Below, in pieces: positions 1-7,580 of a stretch of DNA of 34,273 nucleotides (the stretch's first letter is position 1; each line of letters opens with the position of its first letter). Made by a program: the position numbers and the translations under genes. The notes beneath the pieces are model-generated. The model saw only the letters and a list, made by a program, of their open reading frames with translations, was not told where the DNA came from and ran no database searches. Source of the stretch: Candidatus Zixiibacteriota bacterium (GTDB taxonomy: Bacteria > Zixibacteria > MSB-5A5 > UBA10806 > 4484-95); contig JAGGSN010000054.1 of the NCBI GenBank assembly GCA_021159005.1, forward strand, positions 1 through 34,273. Reading direction: 5' to 3'.

Positions 1-1224
1 ACTGAAGTTTATCAATTTTCTTATTACAATCCAGAGACCTTTACGCTTTACTGGTTTAATAACGATAATCAAATATATAAAATTACTTCTGATAATATTA
101 AACTTATTGATAATGGTACTGATGGAGTATTATTTCTTTATCAGAGAGATTATACCCCCAATATTCTATCAATCGATGATAACGCGAGAAAACTATATGA
201 TGACTGCTCAGAACAACCGTTACTGGATAAGTACTTAATATCAAGGGTCAATTTTGAAGATAATGGTTTAACCTTAGCTGAAAAACAGCAATTGTTGGAA
301 TTATGGTTCTATAGTTTATTTTTTGAATCTATCATGCCAACAAAACCCATTTTGGCTATTTTAGGAGAAGCAGGTTCTGGAAAATCAATGACAATAAGAC
401 AGATTGGGAAGCTTCTGTTTGGCGATTCCTTCAATGTAATGTGTCTGACAAACGATGCCAAAGATTTTGATTCAGCTGTATCTAACAATTACTTGGTAGC
501 AATCGATAATGTTGATACGAGCACTAAATGGTTAAATGATAAACTTGCAGCCATTGCTACTGGGACAGTTTTGCAGAAGCGAAAATACTACACTACCAAT
601 GATCAGGAAACCATTTCAATAAGATGTTTCTTAGCACTTACATCTAACAATCCACACTTCCGCAGAGAAGATATTACTGATAGATTGTTGCTTTTACGAG
701 TTGCGCGTATTGAAAAATTCGTAAGTGAGGGAGTATTATTAAAAGAGATTTCAAACAACCGCCAAGAAATTTTAACAGAGATAGCATTCATTCTTCAAGA
801 GATCATTCAATGTTTGAAAGAAGAAAGCGACAAACGTTATGGTTCGAATTTTCGAATGGCTGATTTCGCTGATTTTGCTATTAAGATTGGCAAAGGATTA
901 TTTTCAGAAGAGACTATTCGCGATATATTCATTAAACTCAAAAAAGAGCAATCAATGTTTACTTTAGAAAATGACGAAATTGTTGAATTATTATATTTAT
1001 GGATAGATAGAAATCCTGCAGGTCGCGAGATAACAAGTTCCCAATTATGCAGTGAGTTATCATCGATAGCTGAAAATATTAATATTCCATTTTTCTATAA
1101 AGATAAACCCCGATCTTTTGCACAGAGATTATCAAGGCTAAAACGTAATCTGCAGGAGTTATTTGTTATAAATGAAAGGAAAGCTGGTGGTAATAAGAAA
1201 TTCTATTCATTTAAGAAAAGGTGA
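1..1224 (+). CDS. Primase/helicase-type P-loop ATPase of an integrative element (5' partial)
   Basis: The frame is open from base 1 with no stop, so the gene begins before the window and only its last 407 residues are seen. In fragment numbering a Walker A motif, GEAGSGKS, lies near residues 122-129. A Walker B-like strand, YLVAIDNVD, lies near 164-172, and a sensor-1-like strand, CFLALTSNNPHFRREDITDR, follows about 40 residues later. This order resembles the ATPase half of phage or plasmid primase-helicases (D5/P4-like, SF3/AAA+), which unwind DNA at the element's own origin. The C-terminal part (about residue 310 on) looks like a small helical DNA-binding region. The gene shares a strand with the small element genes that follow and ends just before an array of GTTAAAAG motifs, consistent with a replication role. 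The ATPase call is firm; the primase/helicase role is inferred. Confidence 0.7.
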   Translation, partial: TEVYQFSYYNPETFTLYWFNNDNQIYKITSDNIKLIDNGTDGVLFLYQRDYTPNILSIDDNARKLYDDCSEQPLLDKYLISRVNFEDNGLTLAEKQQLLELWFYSLFFESIMPTKPILAILGEAGSGKSMTIRQIGKLLFGDSFNVMCLTNDAKDFDSAVSNNYLVAIDNVDTSTKWLNDKLAAIATGTVLQKRKYYTTNDQETISIRCFLALTSNNPHFRREDITDRLLLLRVARIEKFVSEGVLLKEISNNRQEILTEIAFILQEIIQCLKEESDKRYGSNFRMADFADFAIKIGKGLFSEETIRDIFIKLKKEQSMFTLENDEIVELLYLWIDRNPAGREITSSQLCSELSSIAENINIPFFYKDKPRSFAQRLSRLKRNLQELFVINERKAGGNKKFYSFKKR

Positions 1225-1270
1225 TTGTATGCTGATAGATTATAGAAACAACATTTCACCCTTTTCACTA

Positions 1271-1504
1271 CTTTTAACACCCCTTTTAACTCTCGTAAGT
1301 GGTTGTGAGGTAAACAATAATGCTCATAAAGTTAAAAGAGTTAAAAGTTTTTTTTAATTTGATGGAAAAAATATGAAGGTTGGGATTAATTATATTAAAA
1401 AGTGAGAAAAAACTTTAACCATTTTAACTATCGTTGTATAATTTATTGTGATACAATATGATAGCAGAATTATAAGGCGGTTAAAAGGGTGAAAACAGTT
1501 AAAG
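1271..1504. repeat. Paired GTTAAAAG motif array, possible element origin or operator
   Basis: Eight copies of GTTAAA(A)G or its complement fall in four pairs. Two reverse copies are at 1271 and 1283, two forward at 1331 and 1340, two reverse at 1413 and 1422, and two forward at 1480 and 1498. The outer pairs are also flanked by a shared TTTCACCCTTTT-like word in opposite orientation (1255-1266 and 1483-1495). The block fills the non-coding gap after the primase/helicase-like gene and ends at the ribosome binding site of the next gene. Iterons beside a replication gene, or a multi-site operator, are both possible; no function is proven. Confidence 0.55.
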
Positions 1505-1519
1505 GTTATCGAGGTAATT

Positions 1520-1774
1520 ATGAAATTAGCTGAGATGATGAAACAAAGGCAAAAAAGAATAGCGATTGAAAATCAAGAGAAACTTGAGTGTTTATCGGCA
1601 TATCTAAAAAGGTCATTAGACAATGAAATAAATCGACAAATCTCTTTAATTTCTTTGCAAACACTCATGCCAAGACAGAAGGTCGAGAACTATTACAAGT
1701 CGATAATCATCGAGCATATTAGCCAGGGCAATCACTCTAAAAAAATGGCAGAAAGCTCATATCAATTCAGCTAA
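1520..1774 (+). CDS. Small basic hypothetical protein of the integrative element
   Basis: This 84-residue protein starts at an ATG preceded by GAGGT with a 5-base gap. It is rich in Lys, Arg, Gln and Glu, has no membrane segment and is predicted by eye to be mostly helical. I do not recognise a family. It follows the paired-motif array and precedes the KSTGP-family gene by 34 bases on the same strand, so the two are probably co-transcribed. A small DNA-binding or regulatory protein would fit the setting, but no motif shows it. Confidence 0.5.
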   Translation: MKLAEMMKQRQKRIAIENQEKLECLSAYLKRSLDNEINRQISLISLQTLMPRQKVENYYKSIIIEHISQGNHSKKMAESSYQFS

Positions 1775-1808
1775 GATATTAAGCACTTTAAAAATAAGGA
1801 GGGGATAA

Positions 1809-2339
1809 TTGACAACATCAACCCAAAAGATAGAAGCTAATCGTAAAAACGCTAAGAAATCCACCGGCCCCAAAAATACATCATTAGTTCGATTAAACGC
1901 CATAAAACATGGTCTATTGAGCAAAGATACTGTGATTCAAAGTGAAAGTAAAAAAGAACTTCAAGAACTTGGCAAAAGATTGAGAATGGAATTAGCTCCG
2001 CAAGGTGAGTTGGAGATTATACTTGTTGACCGAATAGTATCATCTATATGGCGTATGAAAAGAGCTATCAGGGTCGAGCGGGATTATATACAAGCAGAAT
2101 TTAATGATTGCAAATATAATTACAATGATAACGAAAGAGAAGATATTGAAGCTTGGAATAATGTGGCAACCAAAGAACTTGGTAATACCAACACCTGGCT
2201 TAATTTAACCCGCTATGAGACTGCGATTGAACGACAGATATATAAAGCTCTACATGAGTTGATGAGAATACAGAGCGCGCACAAAGGTGATAAGCCACTG
2301 CTTCCGCTTGCTGTAGATGTTGATGTGTCTAAGGATTGA
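1809..2339 (+). CDS. KSTGP-motif hypothetical protein (mobile-element associated)
   Basis: The start is TTG at 1809, preceded by AAGGAGGGG at 4-5 bases, one of the strongest ribosome binding sites in the element. The 176-residue product opens with ANRKNAKKSTGPKNTSLVRL and then NAIKHGLLSKD. This short conserved N-terminal module recurs in uncharacterised proteins of Planctomycetes and other phyla, often in accessory DNA. The middle (about residues 60-105) has a helical stretch with DRIVSSIWRMKRA, and the end carries LTRYETAIERQIYKALHELMRIQ, also typical of the family. No catalytic motif is visible. The basic N-terminus suggests nucleic-acid contact, which is inference only. Confidence 0.7.
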   Translation: MTTSTQKIEANRKNAKKSTGPKNTSLVRLNAIKHGLLSKDTVIQSESKKELQELGKRLRMELAPQGELEIILVDRIVSSIWRMKRAIRVERDYIQAEFNDCKYNYNDNEREDIEAWNNVATKELGNTNTWLNLTRYETAIERQIYKALHELMRIQSAHKGDKPLLPLAVDVDVSKD

Positions 2340-2521
2340 TAATCTGGCTTTGTTTTGAAAAATTAGTAATAAAAATGTAGCTTTTTTAAATTAGGTTAAT
2401 ATTTGTTTAGTGTCTTGAGAATCAATGGTTTATCTGAATTTGTTGCAAAAATCGAGGTTAACTTTTGTTAATGATTTAGGTAATTATTTGAAGAATATTA
2501 TTTTCAGGTAGGCAGATAAAG

Positions 2522-3076
2522 ATGGGCAGATACTCTTGGTCAAATAGAAATACAGTAGAAGAATGTGAAGCTATTTCAATATCTTGGTTACGACAACATG
2601 ATTATCTTTGCGGATTCAGATCAGGTGTAATTGAATGGCGATCAGCCGGCGGACACAAAACAAGTGTCGGGATTGAAGTATCAGTTGATAAAATTAATAC
2701 TTATGGAAGCTTTTTGAAAATCAATTATGATATAACTAAAAAAACAACCGGAGAGATACAGAATTATAATTACAAGGTTGAAATCGTTTCCACTCCATGC
2801 AATTATGGCGGCGCAAGATACTGGTTTATCTGTCCGCTTACTACCGATGGCCGGTATTGCGGAAGAAGAATAGCTAAACTTCACTTGGCACCTGGCAGTA
2901 ATTATTTCGGTTGTAGGCATTGCCATAATCTCACTTATACAAGCTGTAAAGAACATGATAAAAGAGTTGACGCGCTGATGAAATATCCCGATTTATTGAA
3001 CCGATTTTCATCAGAAGGCAATGTCAAGGATACTCTGTTAGTATTGAAAGCTCAAGCTAAATTGCTGGGCATGTAA
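2522..3076 (+). CDS. Zinc-ribbon hypothetical protein of the integrative element
   Basis: This is a 184-residue protein with an ATG start and an AGGTAGG-type upstream site. The second half has the pattern GARYWFICP, then GRRIAKLHLAPG, then YFGCRHCHNLTYTS. I recognise this as the layout of a widespread uncharacterised zinc-ribbon family found in mobile and accessory regions. The CRHC pair and an upstream Cys could hold a metal, although the first half-site is degenerate (one Cys in FICP and one in RYCG rather than a tidy CxxC). The N-terminal half is a basic, beta-rich region. It is the last plus-strand gene before the recombinase, which faces it convergently. Function is unknown; nucleic-acid binding is the likeliest role. 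Confidence 0.65.
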   Translation: MGRYSWSNRNTVEECEAISISWLRQHDYLCGFRSGVIEWRSAGGHKTSVGIEVSVDKINTYGSFLKINYDITKKTTGEIQNYNYKVEIVSTPCNYGGARYWFICPLTTDGRYCGRRIAKLHLAPGSNYFGCRHCHNLTYTSCKEHDKRVDALMKYPDLLNRFSSEGNVKDTLLVLKAQAKLLGM

Positions 3077-3226
3077 TAAAATTACAATCTTTATGTGAAA
3101 TAGTAAATTAGATCCTTGAGCACAAACAAATTTACAATCCCAAAACTATATTACTTTTCTAATGGAAAGCTATACAATAGTGATCTGTAAGTATGTCAGA
3201 TTAATTCTCATTATTTCAAATAAATA

Positions 3227-3248
3227 AGGGCTGCCGATTGACAGCCCT
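3227..3248 (-). terminator. Hairpin terminator after the recombinase gene
   Basis: The stem AGGGCTG pairs with CAGCCCT across an 8-base loop, 26 bases past the recombinase stop. On the minus strand it is followed by TTATTTATTTG. It may also stop plus-strand transcripts from the convergent zinc-ribbon gene, though the plus-side T-run is weak. Confidence 0.6.
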
Positions 3249-3274
3249 ATGATAATTGTAAACATCTTTTACTC

Positions 3275-4150
3275 TTACAACCTATCAGCCGGACTTAGCC
3301 TTCTATGGCTTATCTGCAAGCCCTCCTGATTGACTATCTGATTGATATATCGCTGAGTTGTACTCAGGCTTGAATGTCCAAGCAGTATCTGTATATGCTG
3401 AGCGGGCATTTCGTGTTTAGCTAAGAAAGTAGCGGCAGAATGCCTCAGTAAGTGAGGGGAGACCTTTACACCGATTTTCTGGCCAAGTCTTCTGACAGTT
3501 CGCTGGAAATTGCGGGTCGAAATAAGCATACCACCTTTTGTACAAAATAAAAACTGCGATTCTATTTCATTACGATATTTTAGATATTTAAGAATTTCCC
3601 GTTTAGTTTTATTTCCAAACGGTACTATTCTTTCTTTGTTTCCTTTACCCAAAATTTTAATAGTTTTAAATTGCATATTGAGATTAGCCAGTTCTATTGT
3701 AAGAAGTTCGCTAAGTCTGATAGCGGTATCCCATAATAAAGTTATCATTGCTTTATCTCTAACATTGAATAATCCTTTTACCGGAATAGTTGAAATAAGC
3801 TTAGAAACCTTGTTTTCATCGAGTACGGGTTTAATCCTTTTGGGTTCTCGTATTTTAATTAGTTTAGCCATTGGATTGTCATCAACAACATCCTCCCTTA
3901 TTAAAAATGAATAAAATACTTTCATGGCTTTGATATAATGATTAACAGTATAGGGTGATAGCCCTTCATTTAATCTCTCTAAAACATATTCCTTCACCTT
4001 CTGTCTGTCAACCGACATTAAATCACCATGTCGCTCTTCAATGTCTGATAAAAGTCGTTTATATTCTGAAATTACTTTGTCGGCTAAATTTCGATAGCGA
4101 CAATCACTGATAAATGCTTCTACCAAGTCTGATGTTCTCTGAAACCTCAT
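3275..4150 (-). CDS. Tyrosine recombinase/integrase (XerC/D type)
   Basis: It catalyses site-specific strand exchange and is probably the integrase of the element to its left. The start at 4150 is chosen because GGGAGG lies 6-7 bases upstream; a start 5 codons earlier lacks such a site. The 291-residue product has an N-terminal SAM-like core-binding domain (about 1-95) and a catalytic domain (about 105-285). The full catalytic set is visible: R145 (TAIRLSELL), K169 (LGKGNKER), H233 and R236 (SPHLLRHSAAT), H259 (LLGHSSLSTTQ) and nucleophile Y268 (RYI). Length and motifs match XerC/D-like integrases. Its start is only about 35 bases from a tRNA-Gly 3' fragment, the usual place for an integrase beside its att site. 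It appears intact, so the element may still be mobile. Confidence 0.92.
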   Translation of the reverse strand: MRFQRTSDLVEAFISDCRYRNLADKVISEYKRLLSDIEERHGDLMSVDRQKVKEYVLERLNEGLSPYTVNHYIKAMKVFYSFLIREDVVDDNPMAKLIKIREPKRIKPVLDENKVSKLISTIPVKGLFNVRDKAMITLLWDTAIRLSELLTIELANLNMQFKTIKILGKGNKERIVPFGNKTKREILKYLKYRNEIESQFLFCTKGGMLISTRNFQRTVRRLGQKIGVKVSPHLLRHSAATFLAKHEMPAQHIQILLGHSSLSTTQRYINQIVNQEGLQISHRRLSPADRL

Positions 4151-4183
4151 TATGTTACCTCCCAACGAGTTAGGTTGTTGTTT

Positions 4184-4237
4184 GAGAGCATCAGCTTCCC
4201 AAGCTGGACGTCGTGGGTTCGACCCCCATCACCCGCT
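4184..4237 (+). other. att site: displaced 3' fragment of tRNA-Gly(CCC)
   Basis: The anticodon stem TCAGC/GCTGG encloses the loop TTCCCAA (anticodon CCC). A T-arm GTGGG TTCGACC CCCAT follows, then the 3' acceptor strand CACCCGC and discriminator T. The expected 5' acceptor GCGGGTG is missing: the aligned bases 4165-4171 (ACGAGTT) pair at only four of seven positions and the D-arm is poor. It is best read as the 3' part of a tRNA gene left at the right end of an integrated element, with the rebuilt tRNA beyond the left edge of the window. No CCA is encoded. A decayed full tRNA is the alternative. Confidence 0.75.
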
Positions 4238-4292
4238 GTGTAGTTTTTACCTGATGAAAACGAATACAGAAGTTAGTTGTAACCTAAAATTA

Positions 4293-4323
4293 AAACCGCC
4301 CGGCGACACTTACCGGACGGTTT
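4293..4323 (-). terminator. Rho-independent terminator of the small membrane protein gene
   Basis: On the minus strand the arm AAACCGTCCGG pairs with CCGGGCGGTTT with one mismatch, and the RNA then runs into TTAATTTTAGG. It lies 56 bases after the stop of the 84-aa membrane protein gene. Confidence 0.7.
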
Positions 4324-4378
4324 CAGCAGGAGGAATGGAAATATACCACCCAAGGATAATAAACTATTATATTATTAT

Positions 4379-4633
4379 TTATATTCTGCCTACTCGTTTT
4401 GCGTTATATCGATAGGAATTGCTAAAAGCAAGAGCTGCCAATAGGGCTATTACAACCTCTCCAAAGATAAAATAAGCAGTTGAGAAAATACCGAATTCAA
4501 TAACAGAGATAATTATTAATCCCGCAATACTTACCGCCATGAGAGATATACAAGCATATAGCGATGATTTCAATGGCAACAGGCTGATAATCCCCGCTAA
4601 AATGATGACTGCCGAAATTACAAGTATAAACAT
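4379..4633 (-). CDS. Small integral membrane protein, unknown function
   Basis: The start at 4633 is chosen because GGAGGGG lies just upstream of this ATG; an upstream ATG at 4654 has no such site. The 84-residue product begins MFILVISAVIILAGIISLLP. It has three hydrophobic segments, at roughly residues 2-20, 24-45 and 50-70, and a basic tail (NSYRYNAKRVGRI) that probably faces the cytoplasm. I do not recognise a family. It is a single-gene unit with its own terminator, just outside the integrated element. Confidence 0.6.
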   Translation of the reverse strand: MFILVISAVIILAGIISLLPLKSSLYACISLMAVSIAGLIIISVIEFGIFSTAYFIFGEVVIALLAALAFSNSYRYNAKRVGRI

Positions 4634-4997
4634 TGCCCCTCCGTGATATTTCACAATAAATTACTTAAAAATAAATTATCGCAAAATAAATACCGAAAAC
4701 CCCGGGAAGTTGATTCTGTTTTGTAATATATTGTGTATTATATAGATAGACGAGAGACTTCGGTTTATTTCCGGTTTAATTTGACGATAGTGAATAAATA
4801 AACCTGAATTATTATAGGATTGAATCGAATATTATGGGATTAAGGCTATTTATTTGTTCATGCAAATAACGCTGCTAATATCCCCATGAGGCTTGACTCC
4901 TTATGCATATTCTATATTTTGCGTATTTATAATTTGAAACATGGACTTAAACATTCTCGTATGAGGAAATAAAGAATATCTTACAGGAGGAAATAAA
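4634..4997. other. Intergenic gap, no gene seen
   Basis: This 364-base AT-rich stretch separates divergently oriented genes (membrane protein on minus, methyltransferase on plus), so both promoters must lie here. I could not pick a convincing -35/-10 pair. The only strong signal is AGGAGG at 4985-4990, seven bases before the TTG start at 4998. No member of the palindromic repeat families is present. Confidence 0.5.
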
Positions 4998-5558
4998 TTG
5001 GCAGAAGAAAGAGTTTGTCCTGTATGGATTGGCTACCTATTAGCCAGCCCGATAAGGCGACTTTTCCAGAATCCGAAAAATATCCTTGGCAATCACATTA
5101 AGCCCGGCATGACAGCGCTGGATATCGGCTGTGCTATGGGCTTTTTCAGCCTCTGGATGGCTAAAGCGGTTGGGCCTGATGGGCGGGTTATCGGCGTGGA
5201 TCTTCAGGAAAAAATGGTCAATTCTCTGAAACGCCGCGCTGAGAAAGCCGGTTTATCCAAACGTATAGAACCGCGTGTCTGCAGTGATAAAAGCCTTGAA
5301 ATCGCCGACCTTTCCGAACAGGTTGATTTGGCTTTGGCATTTTATGTGGTGCATGAGGTGCCGAGTGTTTCCGGGTTTATTGACGAGGTGTATAAATCGT
5401 TAAAGCCGGGCGGCAGGTTTTTTGTGGTAGAGCCTAACGGTCATATATCCGCCGATGATTACCGCGCCAATGAAGCCATGATGCAAAAAGCAGGCTTCAC
5501 GATTGTCGACCATCCCAAGATTAAACGCAGTTATGCGACATTATTTGCCAAGAATTGA
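4998..5558 (+). CDS. Class I SAM-dependent methyltransferase
   Basis: The start is TTG at 4998 with AGGAGG seven bases upstream. The 186-residue protein has the Rossmann SAM-binding motif I ALDIGCAMGFF (residues 40-50), an acidic end of strand 2 in VIGVDLQEKM, a motif IV region LALAFYVVHEV, and the post-motif LKPGGRFFVVEP. It matches the Methyltransf_11/25 group, which transfers a methyl group to small molecules or unidentified substrates. The C-terminus is short and no substrate-binding domain is evident, so the substrate cannot be named. It stands alone between the divergent gap and a repeat-bearing spacer. Confidence 0.85.
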   Translation: MAEERVCPVWIGYLLASPIRRLFQNPKNILGNHIKPGMTALDIGCAMGFFSLWMAKAVGPDGRVIGVDLQEKMVNSLKRRAEKAGLSKRIEPRVCSDKSLEIADLSEQVDLALAFYVVHEVPSVSGFIDEVYKSLKPGGRFFVVEPNGHISADDYRANEAMMQKAGFTIVDHPKIKRSYATLFAKN

Positions 5559-5562
5559 TAAC

Positions 5563-5590
5563 GTCATTCCAAACTTGATTGGGAATCCAG
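5563..5590. repeat. GTCATTCC...GGGAATCCA interspersed repeat
   Basis: The sequence opens GTCATTCC and ends AACTTGATTGGGAATCCAG. The same AACTTGATTGGGAATCCA block recurs at 34026-34044, about 28 kb away, in the same orientation. Confidence 0.65.
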
Positions 5591-5598
5591 TCTCAGTG

Positions 5599-5624
5599 GT
5601 TGGTGTACGTCCTCGTGCGCCAAC
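5599..5624 (+). repeat. Hairpin repeat family A, copy 1
   Basis: The arm GTTGGTGTACG and the arm CGTGCGCCAAC flank a TCCT loop. All 11 pairs form, two of them G-T wobbles. It is preceded by CAGTG, as are copies 2 and 3. Confidence 0.8.
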
Positions 5625-5633
5625 TTTGCCGAT

Positions 5634-5667
5634 GTCGTCAGGCAATCCACCGAGGCGGACTGACGAC
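5634..5667. repeat. Nested palindrome (outer GTCGTCAG/CTGACGAC)
   Basis: The outer arms GTCGTCAG and CTGACGAC enclose a degenerate copy of the TCCGCC/GGCGGA palindrome (TCCACCGAGGCGGA). Confidence 0.6.
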
Positions 5668-5686
5668 GCATGAATTCAATTTCTTG

Positions 5687-5962
5687 TTACCATTCCCCCT
5701 GTGATATCCGCGGATCATGAATAATCGCCCAAACAAATGACGGGCCTTGAACAAGATTGTTGATTTTACCAGGACCTTTAATAGGAACCAATTTACAAGC
5801 TTTTCCAAAATCAGATTTTGGTATCTGCCGATTAATGTGGTTGGGTTTTAATGTATTACCTGAAATTGTATAAGTAAATTCTTTACCCCTTATGGTATGG
5901 AAATGTTTCCCTTCATAACACATGATTCTTCCCCATACTTCTTCAAGTAGACTTTTAGGCAT
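5687..5962 (-). CDS. Conserved small hypothetical protein (IPKSDF motif)
   Basis: The 91-residue product has an ATG start with AAGGAG six or seven bases upstream. It contains GKEFTYTISGN, IPKSDFGKACKLVPIKGPG and PSFVWAIIHDPRI. This pattern resembles a widespread family of roughly 80-90-residue uncharacterised proteins that share an F/YTxSGN, IPKSDFxKA and WAIxxDPRI layout. No catalytic residues can be assigned. It is a single-gene unit lying between two same-orientation copies of hairpin repeat A (5599 and 6032), which suggests an accessory cassette. Confidence 0.65.
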   Translation of the reverse strand: MPKSLLEEVWGRIMCYEGKHFHTIRGKEFTYTISGNTLKPNHINRQIPKSDFGKACKLVPIKGPGKINNLVQGPSFVWAIIHDPRISQGEW

Positions 5963-6031
5963 TTTATTTCTCCTTAATTTAAATTTGTTAAAACCTTTCT
6001 ATTTGACATACTTTTCAACCGCCGTTCAGTG

Positions 6032-6057
6032 GTTGGTGTACGTCTTCGTGCACCAAC
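6032..6057 (+). repeat. Hairpin repeat family A, copy 2
   Basis: The arms are GTTGGTGTACG and CGTGCACCAAC and the loop is TCTT. The stem is complete at 11 bp with a single T-G wobble. Confidence 0.8.
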
Positions 6058-6082
6058 TTTTAATAATAGTCAAGACTACAAG

Positions 6083-6097
6083 TCCGCCTTGGGCGGA
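6083..6097. repeat. TCCGCC/GGCGGA palindrome (family E)
   Basis: TCCGCCTTGGGCGGA is a 15-base palindromic word. Other clear copies lie at 20923, 27619, 33929 and 34149. Confidence 0.7.
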
Positions 6098-6132
6098 TTT
6101 ACTTACTGTGCTGTTATTCATGTTAAGTGCTT

Positions 6133-6756
6133 TCAAAATTTAAGGATAAAGTCGTTTACCCATTTTCCTCTATGATAATTGATAGCGATACGGTATTTTG
6201 AAAAATTGTGTTTTTCTACTTTAATGCCACAATTTGCAAAGCAACCTCGTAATGCATCTGAATAATCGTTTGATAGAATATTGTATATTTTTGAGATATT
6301 ATTCTCCTTTATATAATCTTTCAATATCCCGCATAGATTATTATCTCTCCACCAACGTTTCAGACTTTTTCCCTCGATTTTATTTTTCATTGCAACATTG
6401 TAATCACGTAGTGATTCATTCCACTTAACTAAACCGAACAATGCTGAAACTATAATCAAATCCAGTTTCGGGTTTCCTTCTAATTGTTGCCATGCATTAT
6501 CTGTAATCTTGGAATACAATTTTCCGCAATATCTTCTATATGCTGGCATATACAGGACATCATTATTGTTTTGCGGGCTATCCCCAACATCTAGATCATT
6601 TGGAAGGTTGAAGTTTTCAAGTAGTATTTTCCTTAAATTAATTAATTTACTTTTATCATCTAAATAATTTAGGATTGATTTATCATTATCATAATTATTA
6701 TCTCCGCCTTCTTGTTTAGAACCACAACAAGGTATTAAAATTAATGATTTACACAT
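6133..6756 (-). CDS. YaaA/DUF6884-like protein
   Basis: The start at 6756 is set by GGAGG five or six bases upstream; a longer reading frame would run into the preceding gene. The 207-residue protein opens MCKSLILIPCCGSKQEGG, then has YMPAYRRYCGKLYSKI (about 69-84), LDLIIVSALFGLVKWNESLRDY (98-119), and IYNILSNDY (157-165). This order of an N-terminal C-G-x-S/K loop, a central SALFGL segment and a following DYN matches the YaaA and DUF6884 fold group as I know it. YaaA is a DNA-binding, peroxide-stress protein; DUF6884 is uncharacterised. It lies 28 bases after the GIY-YIG gene on the same strand, so the two are probably one operon. Its AT content is visibly higher than that of the housekeeping genes to its right. 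The family call is moderate; function is unknown. Confidence 0.6.
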   Translation of the reverse strand: MCKSLILIPCCGSKQEGGDNNYDNDKSILNYLDDKSKLINLRKILLENFNLPNDLDVGDSPQNNNDVLYMPAYRRYCGKLYSKITDNAWQQLEGNPKLDLIIVSALFGLVKWNESLRDYNVAMKNKIEGKSLKRWWRDNNLCGILKDYIKENNISKIYNILSNDYSDALRGCFANCGIKVEKHNFSKYRIAINYHRGKWVNDFILKF

Positions 6757-6784
6757 TTTAGCCTCCAATTTTATTATCAAGAAT

Positions 6785-7516
6785 TTACGCCTCCATTGCA
6801 TTAATGTAATGTTCGAACACCTTGAAAAAACTCACATCATAAGGTCCTTCAATTCCATTAATTTGCCATAGGCCTGATTCTCTAATCTGACATCTGCGCG
6901 ATGATCTCCCAAGCCAGTTTTTCGATGGTTTATCAGGATTTTTCCGATCACTCAATAGTACAATAATATTATTTTCTAAATATTTTCTATCGTTGCCGTT
7001 GTTAGATATATGTTTATTATTATCGCTTTCAGGGTCAACCCTAAGAACTAAGAATGGTAGATTTCTTATATATCTGCTATCTTTTTCTTCAATGTCTCTT
7101 TCTCCAAATCGTATTTCCGCATTCGCAGATGTACCAACACCCCATGTTGGGTAATCCAAACCATCTCTTTTGATCATGGTTTCACCGACTAATTTCCTGA
7201 AGACTGAGCCTCGATGATTTCCCCCCATATTATTATTGCCTTTATGCTGCTTTAATCGACCCCACAAAGTAGATTTGCCAATGCTTTTTTTTATGGCATG
7301 AGTTCCAACTCGGACAACTCTTAAGTTATCAGAATCAAAACGTTTTTCGTTTTCATCGAAGAAGAAGTAAATTCCACGTTTACATTTTTTCCAATAAGGC
7401 AACCGGCCATCGCAATTTGCTAATTTTATATCACTCCAATTTTCAAATCTAAGCTTTTTTGAACATATCTTTTTTATCTTTTCTAAATACTTATAAAATA
7501 GATTTAAGTCATCCAT
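6785..7516 (-). CDS. GIY-YIG-type nuclease domain protein
   Basis: The start at 7516 has AAGGAG about 10 bases upstream; an in-frame ATG 16 codons earlier has none. In the 243-residue product the GIY motif is RGIYFFF (48-50), the second motif is RVVRVGTHA (68-71 VRVG replacing YIG), Arg87 and His91 sit in LWGRLKQHKG, Glu181 in YLENNIIVLLS, and Asn200 in SKNWLG. This reproduces the order GIY, YIG, R, H, E, N of GIY-YIG endonucleases. The blocks RVVRVGTHA, GGNHRGSVFRKLVG and SGLWQING recall a specific uncharacterised GIY-YIG subfamily. The protein probably cuts or binds DNA; the target is unknown. It lies between a tiny zinc-finger gene and a YaaA-like gene, in an AT-rich cassette flanked by hairpin repeat A. 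Confidence 0.7.
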   Translation of the reverse strand: MDDLNLFYKYLEKIKKICSKKLRFENWSDIKLANCDGRLPYWKKCKRGIYFFFDENEKRFDSDNLRVVRVGTHAIKKSIGKSTLWGRLKQHKGNNNMGGNHRGSVFRKLVGETMIKRDGLDYPTWGVGTSANAEIRFGERDIEEKDSRYIRNLPFLVLRVDPESDNNKHISNNGNDRKYLENNIIVLLSDRKNPDKPSKNWLGRSSRRCQIRESGLWQINGIEGPYDVSFFKVFEHYINAMEA

Positions 7517-7580
7517 GGCATATCTTCTCCTTACATTACATTTAATGTGCGCTTTCATTTTCAAATAAATTCATTCAAAG

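Noticed and set aside
1172-1357. A 61-aa plus-strand reading frame overlapping the primase/helicase end
   Set aside because: No convincing ribosome binding site; it runs through the paired GTTAAAAG motifs and looks like translated non-coding DNA.
4165-4237. A complete functional tRNA-Gly gene of 73 bases
   Set aside because: The spacing would fit, but the acceptor stem pairs at only four of seven positions and the D-arm does not close. A displaced 3' fragment explains it better.
6757-6801. A longer start for the YaaA-like protein
   Set aside because: It would overlap the GIY-YIG gene and has no ribosome binding site, while the ATG at 6756 has GGAGG.
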